Source: Adiantum capillus-veneris (taxonomy: Eukaryota > Streptophyta > Polypodiopsida > Polypodiales > Pteridaceae). From it: a stretch of 64,000 nt of DNA. How positions within the stretch are numbered: the first letter of the stretch is position 1; every line of letters starts with the position of its first letter. Shown here one piece after another: positions 56,021 through 64,000 of this stretch. The notes below the pieces were generated by a model that saw only the letters and a list, made by a program, of their open reading frames with translations, was not told where the DNA came from and ran no database searches. Made by a program: the position numbers and the translations under genes. The stretch covers positions 46,607,098-46,671,097 of the forward strand of contig CM043962.1 in NCBI GenBank assembly GCA_014529385.2. The letters run 5' to 3'.

Positions 56021-57080
56021 TCAACCACAAAAACCATCGGCACTTACATGAAGACAGGTTATGTCAATATCAACACGAGTGGGGGTGTCCTCACTGTGAG
56101 GAAACCCCAAACCATCTAGTGTCTCCTTCAGTGTCTCGATCTTTATCTTGAGCTCTATTTCTCTCCTTGCATCCACACTGTCAGTGAGGCATAAACACCG
56201 CAATTCACTCTCAGCATCATGAAGCTTATGTCTCATAGCAAGTACTACAGGGTTGACCATACCATGGCTTGCTTTCAGAACCCTCCGCTTCAAGCTCTTG
56301 ACCCGCATTCTTGAGCTGTTGTTTAGCATCCTGCAGTCGATTTCTGAGATGGTCATTTGCACTCATGATGTGCTGCAAATCAAAGAGCCCAAAATATGAC
56401 AGGCTTGCTGTCACTTTGTGAGAGCTGTTAATAGAGAGGGGTGTTGCCCTGGCAGCGAAAACAACGTTCGAAGCTACGTGGCCAGCACAATATTCCTTTG
56501 TTTTTGCGGAGCCCTCCTCTGTTTTTTGACTTGAGGGGTGGGTATTACGCACCCTCCACTTTTCAACATGGGCATCGTAGTAACCTTTTTCTCGAAGGTC
56601 CTGCAAATGCTAGATAGCAAACTCAGCCCAATTGAACTGCATGATTGAGCCACTTGCAATTGCCACTGGACTGAATTGTTTTACAAAACCCTTCACAAAA
56701 GCCGAATTAATTTTCATGTTGGTGGGGGCCTTCTGGTACACCCTGTAGTGTAACTGAAGTACTTGGTCGTACATGTCGCTAACGAATGCTACTGCATTTG
56801 AAGCGATATTTGTTGTGATCCTTCGCCGCTCTGAATACATTGAACCACTCCAAATCTGTAATTTGCTCCTACTTCACCAATTTGGGGTCGTCATTGTCCA
56901 TGGAGAGGCCATGGACAACATTAAACTCTTCTGCTGTTACACAAAACTTTTCCTGCAGTGGGATGTTCAGCTTGGGATCTTTCCATCGTCCTGCACACCA
57001 CACAGGATTATAAGATAAAACGTTACAGAATCCCACTAGAATAGAGTTTTCAAGTAATTTATACACAGGAAATTGCACGG
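56021..57080 (-). pseudogene. Upstream exons of the FCP1-like locus
   Basis: A run of minus-strand frames with good codon-like composition. 57000-56869 reads RWKDPKLNIPLQEKF and VTAEEFNVVHGLSMDNDDPK, preceded by an acceptor-like TGTGTGGTGTGCAG. 56840-56610 reads DMYDQVLQLHYRVYQKAPTN and ends in an in-frame TAG. 56606-56226 continues directly (DLREKGYYDAHVEKWRVRN). 56362-56021 is a coiled coil (RREIELKIKIETLKETLDGL). I do not recognise the family. The in-frame TAG between AEFAI and HLQDL argues for a decayed copy. Confidence 0.45.
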
Positions 57081-57365
57081 GCTCTCCTTAGATGCAATCA
57101 TCTAAGCATGCACCTTGAATGCCTAAGGCAATTCACAAGCACCTGATCAGTGTGAAAGAATCCACAACTAGATTGCAGCCAGGGGCTACTGCAAAAACAA
57201 GCATATAAGCTGAATGCATAGTCATCTGTGTTGATTGTAGCATATGCTTAGCAACACAATTTTCTCATGGGTGAGAGGATTCACTAACAAATTAGTAGTC
57301 GGGGCATGCTGAAGAAATGTGTCATGCTTTGCTTAATTTACAACTTCCAAATGTGGCCCCCTCAT
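57081..57365. other. Probable intron
   Basis: Non-coding AT-rich stretch between the exon-like frames at 57.4-57.6 kb and 56.9-57.0 kb on the minus strand, bordered on its upstream side by the (GA)n tract. Confidence 0.35.
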
Positions 57366-57590
57366 TCAAGAGAGAGAGAGAGAGAGAGAGAGAGTACCTG
57401 AGTCCTGCTTCTCCTTCCCTGCATGCATGTACTTTGACATTGGGGATCCTTGGGAATTAGAAGCATTCAAACTTTTGCAGGGCAGAGGAGAAGCAACAGA
57501 ACCTTTGCCCCTCGACTTCCTTCTTGGTGGAGTACTGTCAAGACTGCTGTTGGAGGTGGCTTGCTCCAGTGGTGAGCTATCCTCCACTTG
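57366..57590 (-). pseudogene. Ser-rich first exon of the minus-strand locus
   Basis: Frame VEDSSPLEQATSNSSLDSTP and on through PRRKSRGKGS to KQDSG, where CTCAG|GTACTC at about 57399 would be a splice donor reading into the (CT)n tract; the LSLSLS tail is intron. The basic patch PRRKSRGK could be a nuclear localisation signal. The upstream start codon cannot be fixed: this frame has no ATG before a stop near 57635. Confidence 0.4.
57370..57394 (+). repeat. (GA)n microsatellite
   Basis: About 12 GA units, at the presumed splice donor of the minus-strand locus. Confidence 0.93.
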
Positions 57591-57690
57591 GGCTGACTGC
57601 TGGCCTTTGACTGCAGACCTCCTTGTAGCTCACAATCACTTTCCTCCCTCTCTCTGACCTGTGGCCCCTGCACTATGCTTCCCTCCATGC

Positions 57691-58235
57691 CTCATGACTA
57701 CAGCACTACCTCAACATAATGACTGAGCTTAACTGTTAGAGATTTTAAAAATATTACGATTCATTTTTTTGAAGTCCAAGTATTACACTTCGTATATTTC
57801 ATGATGGTGGCCCACACACTTGAAAAAACATGACTGTCCTATCCATGTGTTATGCTTACAAGATTTGCTTGTCGGCATATGTTAACTAGCAGAAAAAGCA
57901 CGACATGTTAACATGCTTTCACCCTTATCCATTTATCCTGGGAAGACCATGACTAATGAAAACACGAGTTTTGCACGATTGGGAGAATGCAAAGTTGATT
58001 TACAAGAATGACAATCGTAAGAAGTTTGTCTTTGATATGAAGGAGCAACGTCAAGAGAAGCTCCATAAAGAATCATCTTAGAGTGAGATGGAGGAAGACT
58101 GGACCAATAGTACTTCAGAAGAAGAAAGTAGCGGCAGCATTACTGAAGAGGAATCTTCCATTTAAGACATGGGGGTAAGGTTTAAGCCAAGCAACCAAGA
58201 TACCTCTTGCAAGGCTTGAAAGAGGTAGGTCCTCA
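57691..58235. other. Intergenic, no recognisable gene
   Basis: AT-rich; from about 57950 charged residues in frame (SEMEEDWTNSTSEEESSGSI near 58080-58160) may be the linker upstream of the gypsy RT. Confidence 0.45.
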
Positions 58236-59309
58236 AGAGAACCAAGGTGTGAAACATGAAGGTATGCTAGAAGATATGTTGTCAGCAACACTTACAAAGG
58301 AAGAAAGAGACGAGTTCAAATGTGTGCTAAGGAAGTTTCTTAAGATTTTTGGTAAATACTACACGTGCGTGGAGTAGAAGTTGTTCAACACAAGATTGAG
58401 TTAAATCTTGAGGCCACACCTAAGGCGCAAAAGCTACAAAGTCTAGGATTCATTAAGGAGTAGACTCTACTCAAGGAGGTGAGCAGGATCTACTCAAGGA
58501 GATAAGAAAGTTTCTAGCAGAAAGTTTCATTTATCTAGTGGAGAATTCAGTGTGGTCTCTCCCGTTGTTGTCACTCTCAAGAAGAGCGGCAAGTGGAGGA
58601 TGTGTGTGGACTACCATCCACCCAACAAGATGACAAAAAGAGAACACTTTCCCTCCCATTTCAGGATGAGATACTAAATGAGGTAGCTGGTCATTGAAGT
58701 ACATTGTGTGTGATAGCTACTCAGGCTACTTCCAAAGAGGTATCACATTAGAGGATCAATTGAAAACAACCTTTATCACTCCTTGGGGTTGTTATGCTTT
58801 CAGAGTCATGTCATTTGGGCTGACAAATGCTCCTGCAACTTTCCAACGCTTCATGAACATGGTGTTTCAAGCATTTTTACGACATGAGAGGTCAACTCAA
58901 TCCTAAAAAATTCCATATAGGTGAGGACAAGGTGATCTTACTTGGTCCACAAGGTTTCCTATCAAATTATTAAGGTGGATCCTTAATACACAAAGGCTCT
59001 TATTGAGTTACCATCACCCAAGAATCTCAAAGAGGTCATCTCATTCATTCAAAAGGTGAAGTATATGTCCCGCTTCATTCACTTAGCCTCGAAGTTACTT
59101 CATCCTTTGCAAAAGTTGACACAATAAGAAGAATTTGCATGGTCTGATGAGCTTGAGGAGTACTTTTGTAACATTAAAGTCATTTTGTTTGAGCTACCAA
59201 CACACATGCCTCCTTGTTGAGAGTACACATTCTTTGTTATCTCTAGTGTTGGGAAAGAAATAATTGGTGCTATTTTGTTACAGCAAGATTCCCACAGTAC
59301 CAGAATGCG
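58236..59309 (+). pseudogene. Ty3-gypsy RT, left of the nested copia element
   Basis: The RT palm and thumb of a gypsy polyprotein. MKYIVCDSYSGYFQRGITLE (from 58694) covers motif A, where relatives have S-x-x-D-x-x-S-G-Y. TTFITPWGCYAFRVMSFGLT then NAPATFQRFMN (to about 58860) is the diagnostic finger-palm stretch. The Y-x-D-D box should lie just after 58900 but is lost to a deletion. Thumb sequence resumes near 58950 (FIHLASKLLHPLQKLT, 59080-59125), and the first RNase H follows (ISSVGKEIIGAILLQQDS near 59240-59290). The copia copy 2 insertion at 59310 interrupts it. Several stops make it non-functional. Confidence 0.85.
59305..59309 (+). other. Target-site duplication ATGCG (left)
   Basis: ATGCG at 59305-59309 is repeated at 63069-63073, flanking copia copy 2 exactly. 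Confidence 0.95.
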
Positions 59310-59499
59310 TGAAGGGGATCGGGGAGCACCACAGACGGAGAGTGAGAGAGAGAAGGAGACACACAACACACAGATATGGGTGGGGAGACTCAAAGAGTGA
59401 GCAGCCCCCTATACACTTATGCTATGTATAAGGTATACAAGTCAGTGGACGCCCAGACTCTGGACGGCCGGGCAAGGCACAGGCGCCTATACCCCAACA
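59310..59499 (-). repeat. Copia copy 2, left LTR (3' LTR)
   Basis: 190 bp. The complementary polypurine tract (ACCTCCCACTT) follows at 59500. Confidence 0.95.
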
Positions 59500-59629
59500 A
59501 CCTCCCACTTAAAGGCGACTGTGCCTTTAAGCAAGGGAACCTAGTCTAAAGACTACAAAAGGTGAGAGAAAACTGCTCTCAACCGATGCCCACTGGCTGG
59601 CTGTGATCGTGTGCATCCGGCTGTCCTGC

Positions 59630-59929
59630 TCATGTGTAAGTCCATACACCACCAGACGTACCGCACACGTACTGCAAGTATGTACGCAATGCCTGCATAT
59701 CTCCCTCGTGCACTATGCCATCATCAGTCAGCAAATGACTGACAACCCCAACTGCAAATGCTCCCACTGCAGCTGCGATATCCGGTCTCATGATCAACAT
59801 CTCATACATGAGACCACCGAATGCCGATGCAATGCTAGCGGGCCCTGCTAGCTCTACGGAGCATGCATTACCATATATATCCCTGGCAATAGGCATCTCT
59901 GACTGACGAGGAGTGTCAGCCACATGCAT
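59630..59929 (-). pseudogene. Copia copy 2: RT/RNase H junction fragment
   Basis: The 99-residue frame is nearly identical to the end of the copy 1 ORF, including GGLMYEMLIMRPDIAAAVGA and the segment ending in VCGTSGGVWTYT. In full-length copia elements this motif (M-Y-x-x-x-x-R-P-D-I) lies between RT and RNase H. Confidence 0.8.
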
Positions 59930-60547
59930 CTCCTGACTGTCCGCAAAAGACGCATCAACCTGTCATGCAACCTCAGAGCAAACCAACTGCTCTAGGTGTC
60001 TGCTGGAAGACATATCCTACACAACTATATCCCCATGCTCACTGTCGAGCATAGAAAGGAATGATTGCATAATCGCTGACATCTCAGTCTCCTCTGCAAT
60101 CATCCACTGCAAACATGACCACTCAATCTGCTGTGACTCACTAGAGCTCTCATGCTCTAACTCCGTATGCATAGAGTCTTGCACAACGTCCTCCTATCGT
60201 GACTCACTAGAGCAAGACCGCTCTACCTGTCTATCCTGCATAGAAGTATCTCGTACAACTGACTCTCTGCTTTGCTCAGTCACTAGCCAAGCATGCATGT
60301 CTGACTCTGTCACCTCTCTGTGTGACTGCTCAAGTCGTGCCCCAACTGTGTACACAACGAGCTCACTACTCTGCACTCCATGCAAAGTACCCTGCAACCC
60401 ATGAGCAAAAGAGACTCGCCTGCTCTCTCGTTGTCTACCTGGCTGCATGATCACAGAGACAACACCGTCTCTCTCGTGATCCACATGCAATGGGTAACCT
60501 GTACCACTCCTGGCACCTCTCGCAATCACTAGAGAACCCAAATGCAA
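59930..60547 (-). pseudogene. Copia copy 2: post-protease and acidic region
   Basis: From MHLGSLVIARGARSGTGYPL (60547) downward, the sequence closely follows copy 1: the pre-integrase stub, then the Ser/Glu-rich region that replaces integrase and RT. It is interrupted by a stop near 60195 (copy 1 reads SRQEDVV where copy 2 has SR-stop) and others near 59960 and 60018. Confidence 0.75.
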
Positions 60548-60584
60548 CGCAAAAGATCGCTCAAGCAGTGATACCCGACATCCA

Positions 60585-61469
60585 CTATCCCGTAACTGTC
60601 TGACTTGAGATCAAATCCCGTCTCAGATCTGGCACATAACGCACATGACACAGGGTAAATCTCATACCACTGGGCCAGGACAAACATACGTCTCCTGTAC
60701 CCTCAATGTCATACACAGCACCATTAGCCATGTGCACACAACCAAGTCTCCCACTAGAAAACGTGCTAAACCACTCACGATGTGACGTGACATGGAAAGT
60801 AGCATCTGAATCTAGTAACCAATGTGAAGACAATGTGCAATCCGATATGCAATCCGTAGACATAAGATCGTCTGAAGACAAGCTAGATGTAAATGTGACA
60901 TCGCCGTCACAAGCATACTCAATAACCACCGTACTGATCTCACTAGCATCTGTCATGCCCAAATCTGCATCACGCATCTGTCGCCTCTGTTGTCTCAAAC
61001 GCCTGAAACATCGACGCCTAATGTGCCCTCTATGTCCACAATGCCAACATGTCAAGTCTCTATGCCGTCGAGACTTGCGTGTGGGACCAATCTCTCCCAT
61101 GGACATAGAAGTGGGACTAGACTCCCCAGTAGACATGGATGTCGCGTACATAGCATGTAAACTCTGCCATAAAGCATGAGTTGTAGTCTCTCTCGAGACC
61201 TGCCAGTCAATAGACTCAACCAGATGCAAACGAATCGTAGACGTTGCTAACTCATCAAGATCCTGCCAATCATCATCACGCATAGACTTGGGCTTCGCCG
61301 ATAAACCACACAAGGGTTTATCCTGCCCCAAATCCGCCAATGCAACAAGCATATGCTCCTTCCAAGCAACAAAATATACACCATCAAACTGTGTCAGACC
61401 ATAACGCTGGAAGTCAAATGAAAAATCAGCCATAATGCTCGCAAAAGAGCAACCAACAATGAGTAGCAA
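60585..61469 (-). pseudogene. Copia copy 2: gag and protease
   Basis: The 294-residue frame encodes the copia gag domain starting MADFSFDFQRYGLTQFDGVY (the likely start; the 12 residues before it are leader). It continues with a zinc knuckle CWHCGHRGHIRRRC, a protease-like WLLDSDATFHVTSHREWF where D-S-D stands for the normal D-S-G, and the beginning of the pre-integrase (RYVPDLRRDLISSQTVTG). Compared with copy 1 only about half the residues match, although order and length agree. The frame then ends at a stop at 60585. Confidence 0.85.
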
Positions 61470-62864
61470 ATGTCAACCAAATCAGCCCTAAACTGGCTCG
61501 AATCGCATCAACAAAAGTCTGCAAATATGGCTCAAAACTTGATGCAAAGTTGCACCAATAACCGTGCAAAACCTTGCACAAAATCACAAGTCAATATGAC
61601 TTAATCGCGCATAAATATCCGACAAAATTTTGGCAGAGTCTCCTTTGTAACCGGAGCAAAAATCTCAACAGTAAACCTCAAAGAGACAATAATATATGCC
61701 ACAATGGCCAATCCGTGAATAAACTCGACCGGAATCACCTCACAAAGTCATACATATGAGCATACCCGCTCTTGCGGGAGTACCACTCAACGGCACCTCA
61801 AATGACATACATGTGAGTGATGATTGTTGCCAAAATACCTTTCAATCGATGACCAAATGTCTGCCAGATAACTATAGCAACATTTTGCAAAACCTTGCAA
61901 GATCTGTCGCTATGCGCAATACGAAATACAGCACACAAGGGCATACACAAGTGACTCCAAACTCCAACCAAATGATGACTGAAAATCACCTGTCAAAGTG
62001 GGAGTAAAGTCAACCACTAAACTGTCAAAGAGAAACCTACCGATACGTAGAAGCTATGGCGAGAACCTGGATAAAATCCAACAGATTTCTTCTATAAATT
62101 GAGCCAAATCTCAAATAATCTCAGCCACAAACAAATACACAAATCCATATATGGCATACATAAACCACCAAGACCATGGCAACATAGCTCACTCTCGCAT
62201 GAGTGGCTCTCTGGACAAATGCATATCCAAAAACCTGTGTACACCTATGAATTTGCTGGTTGCTGCAGAAAATACTCCGTGTGTGTGAGATATACCAAAA
62301 ACAGTGTTTTTGGGACTCGAAAGTGCACAAATAAACCTGCTGCTGTACCTGCTGTAATTCAAAGCATAATTTCAGCAAATAGACATCACCATCGCGTCCG
62401 GAGCGTGCCAAAACCCTGACTTAAACTCCTGGATCATGTAGGTCTGACTCTGTATGACGGAGCTACGCAAAAAACTACGTTTTAGAGCCCGAAAATGGCA
62501 AAAACGAGCTGCACACAGTCTTGAACCTGCTCCTACTCCACTCTGCATGATGCAATGTCCTCTCAATGCAAGCTCCAACGCAAGAGCTCTGCCACAACAA
62601 AATCCAAGCACTCGAATGTCAAGCTCTCCTTCGCCGAGCACTTCTCTAACGAGCTCCACTAAGCTCAAAAGCTCCTCTCACCAAGGAAGCCGCAACTGCC
62701 TCCTCGACCAAGCTTGACCACACCAAGCTCCTAAGCTCCAAAGACAATGCTACTCAAGCTAAAATCACTCTCCGTGAAACTCCACGATCGAACTCCACCG
62801 TCGAGAGCGAGCGAGCTATCGCCTCGAAGCTCTCAAAGCCGTCGTGCTCTCCTCGGTCACCATA
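61470..62864 (-). other. Copia copy 2 leader
   Basis: Untranslated leader. The PBS-proximal part (about 62290-62864) is nearly identical to copy 1, sharing the same short frames; the gag-proximal part (61470-62290) has diverged. Confidence 0.7.
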
Positions 62865-62876
62865 GCTCTGATACCA
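62865..62876 (-). promoter_or_regulatory. Copia copy 2 primer binding site
   Basis: GCTCTGATACCA on the plus strand, complement of TGGTATCAGAGC, two bases from the right LTR. Confidence 0.92.
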
Positions 62877-62878
62877 AT

Positions 62879-63068
62879 TGAAGGGGATCGGGGAGCACCA
62901 TAGACGGAGAGTGAGAGAGAGAAGGAGACACACGACACACAGATATGGGTGGGGAGACTCAAAGAGTGAGCAGCCCCCTATACACTTATGCTATGTATAA
63001 GGTATACAAGTGAGTGGACGCCTAGACTCTGGGCGGCCGGGCAAGGCACAGGCGCCTATATCCCAACA
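62879..63068 (-). repeat. Copia copy 2, right LTR (5' LTR)
   Basis: 190 bp, six differences from 59310-59499. ATGCG follows. Confidence 0.95.
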
Positions 63069-64000
63069 ATGCGACCCATCTACTTTGCTAGTAGGGTCAT
63101 GAATGCCTTGGAGAGAGGCTACACAAAAGCAAAACTCATGATGCTTGCTCTCATGTTTGCGGTGAGAAAACCTAGATCCTACTTGTTGCCAAAACCCTTT
63201 GTAATAATCACTATGAGAAATTTATTCCCTCGTGTGTCATCTCAAATGAATCTTAGTACTAGGATTTCAAAGTGTATTTTGGAATCGCAAGAGTTCCAAT
63301 ACTCTTTCAAGGTAGAAGATAGTGTGCATGCACAATTTGCAGGGATTGTCACTTATAGGGTGCATGAGAAGGAGAGATTAGAGTGCCTAAAGTAAAGACC
63401 CTACCGTTGCCACCACCTAAAAGTATCCCTAATGCATTTATCTTGCTATTTGATGGAGCTTTTTGATGAGCCACGAGTAAAGCAGGGGGAGGGCTGGTGT
63501 TGCTCAACCCAAGTGGAGAGGTGGTCATGAAAGAGAAGGTCAATCTACCAAGCTGAACAAGCAACAATGAAGCAGAGTACGATATACCACGTCACGTTTT
63601 GAAGATGTGCATTAGTCAAGGTATACAACGTCTCATGGTAAAGGGGGATTCACTTCTCATTGTGAAGCAGATCTTAGGCATTTGGGCATGCAAAAATGAT
63701 AGCCTAAGGACAAAAGTTCATGCCATTTGTAGGTTGTTGAATAAATTTGAAGAGGTACAACTGTATCATATTCCTAGCAAACAAAATGAGGATACTGATT
63801 TACTTGCACAACATGCAATTCATGTGTTGAGAAAGAAGTGCAAGTCATCATGGTAGCAACAACTATCAAGCAACCGAGGTACCGGGGAATGGAGTCATTG
63901 GCTCCCATTATTGCCTACATTTTGGACGGCGAGTCTCCACAAGGCTTCACAAAGGCTCAGAAGAGGAGGCTCATGAAGAAGGCAAGCATTTATCTCTTCC
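63069..64000 (+). pseudogene. Ty3-gypsy RNase H domains, right of the insertion
   Basis: Continues the gypsy polyprotein across the copia insertion. RPIYFASRVMNALERGYTKA and KLMMLALMFAVRKPRSYLLP (63074-63200) complete the first RNase H. After a short linker a second RNase H of the plant/archaeal type follows: LLFDGAF near 63450, AGGGLVLLNPSGEVVMKEKV near 63480-63545, NNEAEY near 63570, then MVKGDSLLIVKQI (63637-63675) and LYHIPSKQNEDTDLLAQHAI near 63760-63825. Two RNase H domains are the signature of the Tat/Ogre lineage. Stops near 63395 and 63463 and a frameshift break it. Integrase would lie beyond the window. Confidence 0.85.

Larger units (their letters stand above)
59310..63068 (-). mobile_element. 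Non-autonomous Ty1-copia element, copy 2
   Basis: A 3,759-bp minus-strand element of the same family as 17320-21009. Its 190-bp LTRs (59310-59499 and 62879-63068) differ from each other at six positions (about 3%), so it is older than copy 1. The PBS complement lies at 62865-62876. It has the same deletion of integrase and RT. Leader and 3' half are close to copy 1, while the gag-protease cassette is strongly diverged. The coding frame is broken by stops. It sits in the first RNase H of a gypsy pol with an ATGCG target duplication. Confidence 0.95.

Noticed and set aside
59603-59851. Cys-rich 82-residue ORF, also at 20468-20716 on the opposite strand
   Set aside because: Both are antisense to the conserved RT/RNase H junction of the copia elements, which explains the similarity.
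60706-61179. A 157-residue plus-strand ORF
   Set aside because: It is antisense to the copia gag-protease frame with zinc knuckle and protease motif.

Overview
The window looks like nuclear DNA of a vascular plant with a large, repeat-rich genome; a fern or other seed-free plant is my best guess. The grounds are a jockey/I-like LINE, a Penelope-type reverse transcriptase, Ty1-copia and Ty3-gypsy elements primed by plant-type tRNA sites, a Cassandra-like TRIM whose terminal repeats carry 5S rRNA-derived sequence, many long (CT/GA)n and (CA)n tracts, and one degenerate multi-exon FCP1-phosphatase-like locus. The species cannot be read from the sequence. I see no intact host gene, no rRNA or tRNA gene and no organelle sequence.

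Layout. 1-4.1 kb: degenerate LINE (endonuclease, RT, zinc finger) with a 140-bp internal duplication and a 52-base C run. 4.6-14.7 kb: two inverted arms of about 1.64 kb (4639-6276 and 13075-14710) around 6.8 kb of AT-rich, locally duplicated DNA. 14.7-22.1 kb: a minus-strand Penelope-like element split by a nested pair, a copia-type element (17320-21009, identical 190-bp LTRs) and a Cassandra-like TRIM (21014-21619). 22.4-25.1 kb: unrecognised minus-strand ORFs and tandem repeats. 25.3-26.7 kb: two Ty3-gypsy fragments facing each other. 26.7-31.1 kb: a small LTR element with a Met-type primer site, next to an L1-like LINE fragment. 31.4-36.5 kb: LTR-like sequence, a chromodomain relic and a minus-strand gag region with its primer site. 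40.2-41.5 kb: gypsy-type gag followed by a Cys-rich module. 44.3-51.8 kb: an array built on the perfect palindrome TATGCTAATTAGCATA, split by a 5,986-bp LTR element (45373-51358, ATGCT target duplication) that carries a fragment of the purine gene PUR5. 52.0-57.6 kb: the FCP1-like locus on the minus strand, with a second palindrome array (53.94-55.52 kb) where an intron should be. 58.2-64 kb: a Ty3-gypsy pol with two RNase H domains, split by a second copia element of the same family (59310-63068, ATGCG target duplication).

How the parts relate. Almost everything is mobile DNA and its debris, and the nesting gives a relative chronology: palindrome array, then the 45.4-51.4 kb element; gypsy pol, then copia copy 2 (LTRs differ at 6 of 190 positions); Penelope-like element, then Cassandra-like TRIM and copia copy 1 (identical LTRs, youngest). 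The two copia copies lack integrase and most of RT in the same way, so they appear to belong to an established non-autonomous family. Their leaders and 3' halves are nearly the same while the gag-protease cassette between is strongly diverged.
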